Shown: piece by piece, positions 16,266 through 24,400 of the stretch
Layout: each line of letters opens with the position of its first letter
How positions within the stretch are numbered: position 1 is the stretch's first letter
From: PGZG01 sp040235405
GTDB taxonomy: Bacteria; Pseudomonadota; Gammaproteobacteria; Pseudomonadales; Alcanivoracaceae
Assembly (NCBI GenBank): GCA_040235405.1
Contig: JBECKT010000124.1
Location: forward strand, 1-40,041
DNA: 40,041 bases
Reading direction: 5' to 3'
The notes under the pieces: generated by a model
What the model was told of the DNA's origin: nothing
Seen by the model: the letters and a program-made list of their open reading frames with translations, nothing else
The model's database searches: none
Position numbers and translations under genes: made by a program

Positions 16266-17078
16266 TTACTCTGTATCGGGTTCGGCGTCGCCGGGTTCTT
16301 CAGCAGATTGTTCCGACGGGCCTGTATTTGCCGGCTGATCTTCGTCAGGTTCGTCATCGGCAGGCGCGCTTTCAAAGACAGTGTCATCCGGTTTCGGGCC
16401 TTCATAGCTGCGCATCAGCAGCTCTCCGAACAGCGCCCGGTTTTCCACATGACGGGCCTTCACCAACATGTACTGCAGTGACGGCGCCACCCAGAAAATG
16501 GTGCGTCGCTGGCTGTCTTTTTTTCGGCGTTTTTCAATCACCAGTGTCTGGATCTTGCCGGCGGGCGTTTCAATCTCTTCCTCGCCGGTGATGACGAAGG
16601 TGTGGCTGCGGACCCTGTCGCCGTAGGCAGCATCGAGAGTGAATTCCCGCAGGCCTTCGGCAAACAGGCACTGGGCCTTGAGCAGCATGGTCAACTCATC
16701 AAGGGTGTTATCGGTGACCGGGTAGTGGCCCTTTCCGTCGCCATCATCGAATACGACCTCCTGTTGTTCCCAGTCAAATGACATGGTGTGCTCGCGGCGA
16801 ATGCCGAATCCGCGAAACTCATGCCGGTATTGCTGACTGCGAGGAGCGCACTCATTCCAGGAAAACTCGCTTTGCTCCAGACTCTTCACCAGAAAAGAGC
16901 GGCTGTGCATGCGCATGCGGTAATGGTCTGGCGTATCCAGGGGTTCCAGGGACAGGGTTGCCTTGATGGGAGTCGGAATCTTGCTAACGTGGAGACGGAA
17001 TTCCGCCTCAAAGGGCGCAAGTGGCGCTGCGGTCAGCGCGCCGGTCAGCAATAGCAGTAGCAGCGGAGCAAAACGCAT
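16266..17078 (-). CDS. DUF3108 periplasmic protein (second copy)
   Basis: A 270-residue exported protein (signal peptide MRFAPLLLLLLTGALTAAP) with a DUF3108 domain over about 20-230. Marks are FSWNECAPRSQQYRHEF, then ETPAGKIQT and the aromatic IFWVAPSLQYMLVKARH. The C-terminal 40 residues are an acidic Asp/Glu/Pro tail absent from its neighbour. Its ATG (17078) follows immediately on the TGA of the preceding gene (17081-17079), so the two are translationally coupled. It is a diverged tandem paralogue of 17079-17780. DUF3108 proteins commonly lie after purN in pseudomonads; their function is unknown. Confidence 0.88.
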   Translation of the reverse strand: MRFAPLLLLLLTGALTAAPLAPFEAEFRLHVSKIPTPIKATLSLEPLDTPDHYRMRMHSRSFLVKSLEQSEFSWNECAPRSQQYRHEFRGFGIRREHTMSFDWEQQEVVFDDGDGKGHYPVTDNTLDELTMLLKAQCLFAEGLREFTLDAAYGDRVRSHTFVITGEEEIETPAGKIQTLVIEKRRKKDSQRRTIFWVAPSLQYMLVKARHVENRALFGELLMRSYEGPKPDDTVFESAPADDEPDEDQPANTGPSEQSAEEPGDAEPDTE

Positions 17079-17780
17079 TCAGAGAGACCGGATCAACATT
17101 TCGTGGCGCTGATTGTCTTCTTCCTGCACCAGTTTCACCAGTGCAAAATTGTGCTCCGGGGCAAACCAGAGCCAGGTCTGTCTGCTGCTGTCGTTTCGTT
17201 CACGCACCAGTCGGACGGTTTGCAGGGGGCCGGCCGGGGTCTGTAAAACTTCCTCACCGTCACGCCGGTAGCGCAGCTGTTCGCGCCCCTTCTCGTCGGC
17301 AACATCAACTACTAACTCGGGGTCACCGCGGCTGAGCATGCATTGTAGCGCCAGCGTCTGGGAAAGCTTGTCGGTGGTGGAGTCGGCAATCGGGAATTCC
17401 CGGCGCTGGCCATTGGCCCGGACCGCCAGTGCCGTTCCGGATTCCCGGTCCAGCACCAGCAACGCTTTGCGCTTTTGTCCGAGTCCCTGACGCAGGTAGG
17501 TGTAGCGGGTAGTTTGTGGCGTGCATTGGTTCCAGCGGAACTCGGTAACCTCGCGGACCTTGCCAATCAGGGCGCCAGCCTCGACTTCCATCTGCCAGAG
17601 ACCGTTTTCAAGCTGGCTTAGCCGCCGCTCTGCGGTAATGGAAATCGGAACACCGGAGCTGGACAGCCGAAACTCCTGATGGAAGCCGGCTTCCTCAGAT
17701 GCGGTTTGAGCCTGCGACAGCAGCGGGATCAGCAGGCAGCTGGTCAAGATCGAAGCCTTCAGCAGTAATCGGTTTGCCAT
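17079..17780 (-). CDS. DUF3108-like exported protein (first copy)
   Basis: A 233-residue protein with signal peptide MANRLLLKASILTSCLL...SQAQ and a DUF3108-like fold. It shares with the next gene FRWNQCTPQTTRYTY, QTPAGPLQTVRL and WLWFAPEHNFALVKL. The start ATG 17780 has AAGGAG spaced well upstream. The open frame continues upstream to 17945, but that part is the antisense-phase shadow of purN. The first 86 bp overlap the 3' end of purN in a different frame. It is part of the purM-purN-DUF3108-DUF3108 operon. Confidence 0.85.
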   Translation of the reverse strand: MANRLLLKASILTSCLLIPLLSQAQTASEEAGFHQEFRLSSSGVPISITAERRLSQLENGLWQMEVEAGALIGKVREVTEFRWNQCTPQTTRYTYLRQGLGQKRKALLVLDRESGTALAVRANGQRREFPIADSTTDKLSQTLALQCMLSRGDPELVVDVADEKGREQLRYRRDGEEVLQTPAGPLQTVRLVRERNDSSRQTWLWFAPEHNFALVKLVQEEDNQRHEMLIRSL

Positions 17781-18381
17781 CCAGCAGGACTCCTTGCGGA
17801 TCGAGTACCAGACGGCCAGTTGCCCGCCAACCCAGTACCCGGGGGTAGATGTCGTGTTCCCGGGCTTGCACGCGTTTCGACAGCGTTTCTTCGTCATCGT
17901 TCGCCAGTACCGGCACCCGGGCGTGGGCGATAGCGGGGCCACCATCCAGCTCCTCGGTGACGAAGTGCACGGTACAGCCGTGTTCGTTGTCGCCTGCTTC
18001 CAGCGCCCGGCGATGGGTGTGAAGCCCCTTGTGGCGTGGCAACAATGACGGATGGATATTGATCAGCCGGCCATGATAGTGACGCACAAACTCTGTTGTC
18101 AGGATGCGCATAAATCCGGCCAGCACCACAGTGTCCGGGTTGAACCGGTCCAGCTCGGCGATCATGGCCCGGTCGAAACCGGAGCGATCAGGGTAGTTGC
18201 GATGATCCAGCGTCAGGGTCGGAATGCCGGCCCGTATCGCCCGTTGCAGGCCGGCGGCGGTAGTGCAGCTGCTCAGCACTACCGCAACCTCGGCCTGCAG
18301 GTCGCCGGCCTGAATGGCATCAATGATGGCTTGAAGATTGGTGCCGCTACCGCTGATCAGCACCGCGAACCGATGTTTCAC
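17695..18381 (-). CDS. purN: Phosphoribosylglycinamide formyltransferase
   Basis: A 228-residue GAR transformylase, which adds the first formyl group from 10-formyl-THF in purine synthesis. Seen: the phosphate loop ISGSGTNLQ (9-17), LAGFMRIL, the catalytic NIHPSLLP (Asn and His) followed by KGLHTHRRALEAG, and HGCTVHFVTEELDGG with the catalytic Asp. It starts at GTG 18381, overlapping the purM stop by 4 nt (GTGA), a classic coupled pair. It is about 16 residues longer than E. coli PurN; the extension runs into the next gene's signal-peptide region. Confidence 0.96.
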   Translation of the reverse strand: MKHRFAVLISGSGTNLQAIIDAIQAGDLQAEVAVVLSSCTTAAGLQRAIRAGIPTLTLDHRNYPDRSGFDRAMIAELDRFNPDTVVLAGFMRILTTEFVRHYHGRLINIHPSLLPRHKGLHTHRRALEAGDNEHGCTVHFVTEELDGGPAIAHARVPVLANDDEETLSKRVQAREHDIYPRVLGWRATGRLVLDPQGVLLDGKPITAEGFDLDQLPADPAAVAGSNRI

Positions 18382-19424
18382 TCGTTGACTCCGCTGAGGA
18401 TCACTTCCGCAGCGCCTTCACCACTGCGGATCTCGCCCAGCAGCCAGGCGTTCTCGCCGGCCGCCTCAAGCAGGGCCAGAGCCTGATCCAGTTGTAGTTC
18501 TGGCACCACCAGCACCATACCAACGCCACAGTTGAAGGTGCGATACATTTCGAAAGGATCAACCTGACCCTCGCGCTGGAGCCACCGGAACAGTTCCGGA
18601 AAGTTCCAGCTGCCGGTATCTACCCAGGCGACGGTTTCGGCCGGGAGTACCCTTGGCAGGTTTTCCGGCAAACCACCGCCGGTAATGTGAGCCATGGCGT
18701 GAACATCAATCTGCTCAATCAGGGCGAGCAGCGATTTGACGTAAATTCTGGTCGGTTCCAGCAGGGCATCGATCAGTGGCCGGCCGTTGACGCTGACGCC
18801 GTCTGGGCTGCTTTGGGCAAGGATGCGGCGGATCAGCGAGTAGCCGTTGGAATGGGCGCCGGAAGAGCCCAGTGCGATCAGCTTGTCGCCAGCCTGAACC
18901 TTGCTGCCATCAATAATGCGGTCTTCTTCCACCACGCCGACGCAGAAGCCGGCCAGGTCATAGTCATCGCCTTCGTACATGCCGGGCATCTCGGCGGTTT
19001 CACCACCAACCAGCGCGCAGCCAGCTTGCTCGCAGCCCAGACCAATACCTTCCACAACCCGGGCTGCGACGTCGACGTTCAGTTTTCCCGTGGCGTAATA
19101 GTCGAGAAAAAACAGCGGCTCGGCGCCGCCAACGATCAGATCGTTGACACACATGGCAACCAGATCGACGCCAATGTGATCATGCCGGTCGTGCTCCATG
19201 GCCAGTCGCAGCTTGGTGCCAACGCCGTCGGTGCCGGCAACCAGCACCGGGTTGCGATATTTGGACGGAATCCTGCACATGGCGCCAAAGCCGCCAAGCC
19301 CGCCCATGACCTCTGGCCGGCTGGTACGTTTGGCGACCGGGCCGATACGCTTGACGAGGGCGTTACCGGCATCGATGTCGACACCGGCATCGCGGTAGCT
19401 CAGGGGGCGTTTCTGCTCTGACAT
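18378..19424 (-). CDS. purM: Phosphoribosylformylglycinamidine cyclo-ligase
   Basis: A 348-residue AIR synthetase, an ATP-dependent step of purine synthesis. Seen: SYRDAGVDIDAGN at 9-21, LVAGTDGVGTKL, the conserved DLVAMCVNDLIVGGAEPLFF split across the active site, GGETAEMPGMY, GSSGAHSNGYSLIR, HITGGGLPENLPRVLP and the late FNCGVGMV. It starts at ATG 19424 (MSEQKRPLSYRDAG) with GGAG upstream; the frame is open to 19841, but the extra part is not PurM-like. First gene of the purM-purN-DUF3108-DUF3108 operon, divergent from DUF2066-hda. No PurR-type operator is evident in the 189-bp spacer. Confidence 0.97.
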   Translation of the reverse strand: MSEQKRPLSYRDAGVDIDAGNALVKRIGPVAKRTSRPEVMGGLGGFGAMCRIPSKYRNPVLVAGTDGVGTKLRLAMEHDRHDHIGVDLVAMCVNDLIVGGAEPLFFLDYYATGKLNVDVAARVVEGIGLGCEQAGCALVGGETAEMPGMYEGDDYDLAGFCVGVVEEDRIIDGSKVQAGDKLIALGSSGAHSNGYSLIRRILAQSSPDGVSVNGRPLIDALLEPTRIYVKSLLALIEQIDVHAMAHITGGGLPENLPRVLPAETVAWVDTGSWNFPELFRWLQREGQVDPFEMYRTFNCGVGMVLVVPELQLDQALALLEAAGENAWLLGEIRSGEGAAEVILSGVNE

Positions 19425-19613
19425 GGGGGACTCCGGCTGGGCGAGGGCGGCTATTCTAGCAGCGGAACTGCCCCCTGGAGCCATGCATTGTGGAGATTTT
19501 GAACGTTTATTGTGGACCGGCATCTCAGCTGGCGCGATCAATGGTGGCTGGCGGCTGCACACTGTGTCGACCTTGTGGATAATGGCGCGCTCGGAAACAG
19601 CAGGCGGTAGAGC

Positions 19614-20657
19614 ATGAAAATTCTGATGGCATGTCTTGGCGTGATGCTCGCATTGGCGCCGGCCTGGGCTGGTGATCTCGGTGATATACAGGTTCCGGTG
19701 GCAGATCGAAGTACGCAAGCACGGGCCGGCGCTTTCGCCGATGCGCTTGATCAGGTTCTGGTCAGATTGACCGGTGACAAGCAGGTCGAGGGGCGCAGCG
19801 CTCTGGCATCGGTACGCCGCGACCCGTCCCGGTGGGTGCAACAGTTTTCCTATGACGGCGTCGACTCGGAGGCGGCGCTGGCGTTGTCAGTCAGGTTTGC
19901 CATTCCGGTGTTGACGCGCGAGCTGGAACGGGCTGCCGTGCCGGTGTGGACCACGGTTCGGCCGGACACCCTGTTCTGGTTGGTGGTGCAGCGTGGCGCG
20001 GCCGGCGAAATTGTCTCTGCGGCCAGTTCCGACCCCGCGCAGCAGGGATTGACCGCAGCGGCCGAGGCGCGAGGCCTGCCGATTGCCTTGCCGTTGATGG
20101 ATGCCGAAGATCAGGGGCGTATTCGAGCTGCGGATATCCGTGGTCATTTTGATAATGTCCTGCAGCAGGCGGCGGCCAGATACGCCGCTCCGTTCAACGT
20201 TGCTGCAGTGCTCTATCCTGGCGCGACTCCGCAGATTCGCTGGCGGCTTATGTATCAGGGGCGTCTTGAGGACAGCGGCCAGGTCACCGCCGCCACGGAA
20301 GCCGAAGTGCTGACTGCGCTGGTTGACGAAGTGACTGCCCGGATAGCGCCACGCTATACCGTCCGCCCGGGAGCGCCTGCCCGCTACCGGTTAAAGATCA
20401 TTGGGGTCGGGTCGCTGGACGACTGGCAGGGCGTCACCGGGCATGCCGGTCGTCTGGCCGGGGTAAGCGACCTGAGCGTGGCCAGCCTGGCCGGCAGTGA
20501 ACTGTTGCTCGATCTGAACTTTACCGGGCAGGCAGATCAGCTGCGGGCAATGATGAGTCTTGATCCCCGATTGTTGCCCTGCGCAGAGACGCAGCAGTCT
20601 CTGGCTGAGCCAACCGACGTGGTGAGCTTGTGCTGGCAGGGTGACAAGAAAAAATGA
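19614..20657 (+). CDS. DUF2066 exported protein
   Basis: A 347-residue protein with signal peptide MKILMACLGVMLALAPAWA, cleaved before GDLGDI. A DUF2066 domain covers most of it: VPVADRSTQARAGAFADALD and QVLVRLTGD at the N-terminus, with WVQQFSYDG shortly after. It is a conserved gammaproteobacterial periplasmic family of unknown role, regularly placed between purM (divergent) and hda. It starts at ATG 19614 with a weak upstream GGCGG. The stop overlaps the hda start by 4 nt (ATGA), so the pair is translationally coupled. Confidence 0.9.
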   Translation: MKILMACLGVMLALAPAWAGDLGDIQVPVADRSTQARAGAFADALDQVLVRLTGDKQVEGRSALASVRRDPSRWVQQFSYDGVDSEAALALSVRFAIPVLTRELERAAVPVWTTVRPDTLFWLVVQRGAAGEIVSAASSDPAQQGLTAAAEARGLPIALPLMDAEDQGRIRAADIRGHFDNVLQQAAARYAAPFNVAAVLYPGATPQIRWRLMYQGRLEDSGQVTAATEAEVLTALVDEVTARIAPRYTVRPGAPARYRLKIIGVGSLDDWQGVTGHAGRLAGVSDLSVASLAGSELLLDLNFTGQADQLRAMMSLDPRLLPCAETQQSLAEPTDVVSLCWQGDKKK

Positions 20658-21343
20658 GCGCTCCGGAGCAGTTGCCACTGGCGTTGAAGCTCCGTGCGGG
20701 CTCCAGCCTGGAGTCCTTTATTCCGGAGGGTAACGAGCTGTTGCTGGCAGCCCTGAACCGATTGGACAGCGGTGGCAGCGAGCAGTTGTTCATCTGGGGT
20801 GAGCAGGGCAGTGGCCGGAGTCACCTGCTGGAAGCCAAGGTGCGGCAGGCCGGGGCTGGCGGCTTCTACCTGCCGGCCGCACAGCTTGATGGTCTGTCCG
20901 CTGCGGTGCTGGAAGGGCTGGAGCAGTTTGACCTTGTGGCAGTGGATGACATCGATTATCTGGCCGGCCGGCCAGACTGGGAGGCGGCGCTTTTCCACCT
21001 GTATAACCGGGTTCGTGATGCCGGGAAATCTGTATTGTTCAGCGCCTCGGCTCCGCCCGGGCACTGTGGCTTTACCTTGCCGGATCTGGCGTCGCGGCTG
21101 GCCGCAGGGCCGGTATGGCGGGTGCGGCCGCTTGCAGAGGACGGTCTGATGGCATTGGTGCGCCAGCTTGGTCGGGCTTCGGGCCTGGAGGTGGGCGATG
21201 ATGTGGCGCGCTACCTGATCAGCCGTGGAACCCGCTCGGCGGCGGCGGTTGTCGGCCTGATGGAGCGGCTGGATCGACACGCTATGGCGCGCCAGCGACG
21301 CCTGACCATACCCTTTGTCCGCAGCCTGCATCCCGGCCCCTGA
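20654..21343 (+). CDS. hda: DnaA regulatory inactivator Hda
   Basis: A 229-residue AAA+ protein homologous to DnaA domain III. With the DNA-loaded sliding clamp it stimulates hydrolysis of DnaA-bound ATP (RIDA) and so prevents re-initiation. The N-terminal QLPLAL (6-11) is the clamp-binding motif. The P-loop is GEQGSGRSHLL, with the Arg-Ser form usual in Hda, and Walker B is LVAVDDIDYLAG. The C-terminal part has the sensor II region (SRGTRSAAAVVGLMERLD). Length fits (E. coli 233). Translation is coupled to DUF2066. Confidence 0.94.
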   Translation: MSAPEQLPLALKLRAGSSLESFIPEGNELLLAALNRLDSGGSEQLFIWGEQGSGRSHLLEAKVRQAGAGGFYLPAAQLDGLSAAVLEGLEQFDLVAVDDIDYLAGRPDWEAALFHLYNRVRDAGKSVLFSASAPPGHCGFTLPDLASRLAAGPVWRVRPLAEDGLMALVRQLGRASGLEVGDDVARYLISRGTRSAAAVVGLMERLDRHAMARQRRLTIPFVRSLHPGP

Positions 21344-21482
21344 GCCTTACAAAACTATAACAGCCCGGCCTGTCAGCGCCCGCTACACTCGTTCTCGCTA
21401 ACTCTGTGTGCCGTAAGGCTTTGTGAAGTCTCGTCCCACACAATAACAACCAGAACAGGCCGGCAACGGCCGGAGTTGAAGC

Positions 21483-24400
21483 ATGTTCCACCGCGGTTCG
21501 GTCTTTTTTGCCTTTGTTGCCCTGATGGCGCTTTCGGCGCCGGTAGCAGCAACCCAATACGATATCAGTACCCGTGCTGACGTAATCAGGGCTGACGGGT
21601 TCTGTTCGGTGCGAGAAGCGTTGTTGGCCATCAATACCCGGTTGGGTTACATCGGAGATGTTCCATCCGATCAGCGTGGCGTAATCCTGAATCCGGAGTT
21701 GCCGAATGAGCCTCGTCTGACGATGAGCAAGCAGGTGAGGAACGTCTCGAGAGGTGGTTCATTTGTTAACGCGGGTAGCCGCCTTACCGCCAATCGCGGT
21801 GATGTACTGGAATACAGGATCAGGGTTGACGCGGAGCAAGACGCCGGTGATGTCACCGGGGTCAGTCTGGCATTCCGGTTTCCGGATGAAGATGCAGCCG
21901 TACTGGATTCCGTGACGGGCACCTGGCGTGGCTATATGTCCTCCTATATTGCGGGTAGCACCAAGTTAAACGGCAGTGATGCAGGCGATGTCAGCGGCTT
22001 TCCTCTGGCGCTGCCCCTGTTAATAAATGATGCGAAAATCGGTGATGAAACGATCGTTCCGGGCACAATCCGCGAAGGTCGTAGCGCTGAGATCGTTTTC
22101 CGGGTCCGCGTTGCAGAGGGTCCGGACGAGGCTGTGTCGGCAGACCTGCCGGAAGAAGATACCGGCGCTGAGGGCCGGGAATACCTGGTCGAGGCGGAGT
22201 GTCCTGCCGGGAACTCGTCAAATATCATCAGCCTCAAGTCGGTCACACTCGAGTCCGGCGATGATCCCGTTAAGTACTTGCTTGCTGATGGTGCGCTTGA
22301 GGTCGGAGGGGTTGGTGCAAATGTTTCAGTCAGGTTCGAACCCATGCGTGATGATGCGTTCGACAAGGTAGCCAAGCAGAACGTCATTATTATTGCTGAA
22401 CCGGGCAAGCGTGTTTTTGAGGTTGGTGCCAATGCGGCCCTGACGCTTGCAGGCATTACCCTGAAGGGGAATGGGGCGTTGCCGGCAGGTCAGAATGGCG
22501 GGTTGATTTTCAGCTCGGGGAAACTTGATTTGCGTGGCGGTACGCTTCTGCGGGATGGTCTGGCAGATCAGGGTGGCGCCGTGTTCATTGATGGCAGCGG
22601 GGATCTCGTGTTAGAGCAAACCCGCTTCGAGAACAACGAGGCAACTGACGGGAATGGTGGTGCGATCGCAACCGCCCCCAGTTTCCGCGGCGGCATTTCC
22701 GGAGACCGGTTTTATTTCGAGGGGAATAACGCTTCTGCTAACGGTGGCGCCGTGTATTTTGGCGGGCTGGCGCAAATTGTGGCGCTGCAGAATGGAACCT
22801 TTTACGGCAACAGCGCGCAAGATGGCGCGGCTGTTCGTATTGCCGCGACCGCCGGCAATAGTGCTATGAACAACGTCACTATTGCCGGTAATACGGCCGC
22901 CGCGCCCGGCGGTGTTGCACTTTCCTACAGGGCAGTGACGGCCAGCTCCGGGTTGTTTGATCTCCTTGTAAACTCCGTGCTGGTAGGCAATGCAGGCGGA
23001 GACTGCGCGGCCGACGACCGACCGCTTGTAGATGGCCCGCCTGCGGCGGGCAGTGACCTCACGCTTGATCTGGCCGGGATTGCTTATGTTGTCAGTGCCG
23101 GGGCAACGCAGGATGCACCCTCCTGCGGGCCACTTGATGCGCAGTTTGTTGCCAGTGGCGGGGAGACGTTTGATTACAGTCTCGTCGATTTCGGTCTGCT
23201 GACAGGACGGGATGGTTCCGGTAATGCCGAGGCCTGTATTGCGGGCGTTGGTTCTGCAGCGTGCCTTCCGCAAGATTTTGAAGACGGCCTGAAGGGTTTC
23301 CTGCCGAACAATTCCCCGAAATATTCAGGCGCTCCGGCTGCCGGTAGAATCGAGCCTTTGGTGGTTTCCGCAGGGAGTCCGGAGGACGCCGTGTCCTACG
23401 CGTGCCTGGACAAGGACCAGCGAGGCCTGAATCGCGAGCCTCGATGTGATGCTGGTGCCGTAGAGCTGCAAATTGCCGCCGGCACTAATGATGAATTCAG
23501 AATCGTTCAGGGTGAAGCCGTTCTGCTTGATGTACTGGCCAATGACCTCGGGGATCTGACCATCGATTGCGGCTTGCTGACTGATCCTCTTGGTTGTATC
23601 GGTTTCTTCCTGCCGCCCCGGCAGTCGGAGTCTGTGCCGGTTAACTGGATCAGCGGAGTGACCAGTGCCGCTAATCCGGCTCCGGCGCGAACCCAGGTGG
23701 TTGTAGTGGAGGGTCGGGACGGCGTCTATCTGAACCGTGACCCGATCCAGAAGGTTGCAGCTGACGGCACCCCGGTGGTTGACGAAAATGATTTGCCGGT
23801 GCTTGAGGATGTTGTGACGCTCCCTGTGGGCTACCCGTTGGTGCTGCACACCTCGCTGCCACGTTTTCACGGCGTAGACCAGTTCCGTTACTACGTTGAC
23901 CGGGCGGCTATTTCCGGCCCCGTTTTTGCCGGGGCGAACCCTTCCGCCAACGCCAACCTCGTTGTCGAGCCGGCTTCCGGGTTGACCAACAAGGGGGACA
24001 TATCAACGCTATCAGGCGCGCTCGGCGGCAGTGCAATGCTGCTTCTGACAGGCTTGCTGTTACGTTTCCGTCGCTTGTCTGCGGCTTTGTCTGCGGCTTT
24101 GCTGTGTGTGTTGTCGATGGGTGCACAGGCTGCAGATATCGTGGTCAATACAAATATTGACTCCGCCCAGCCACAGGATGGTGTGTTCGATCGTGATGGT
24201 CTGTGCAGCTTGCGCGAGGCCCTTCTGGTCAGTATTGATCGCTCTCCATTTTTCTTTCCGGATTGTACTTCGGGTGCTACCGGGCGTGACCGTATTATTA
24301 TTGACGTTGAAGACACTATTGAGCTCGAAGCCCCGCTGGATATTTTTAACTCGCCCGTTGATATAGAAGGGCGCGGTCCCGGCCTGACGATCATTCGGCC

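Noticed and set aside
19425..19613. A purine operator or riboswitch before purM
   Set aside because: No PurR-like palindrome or recognisable aptamer pattern; only weak promoter-like hexamers.
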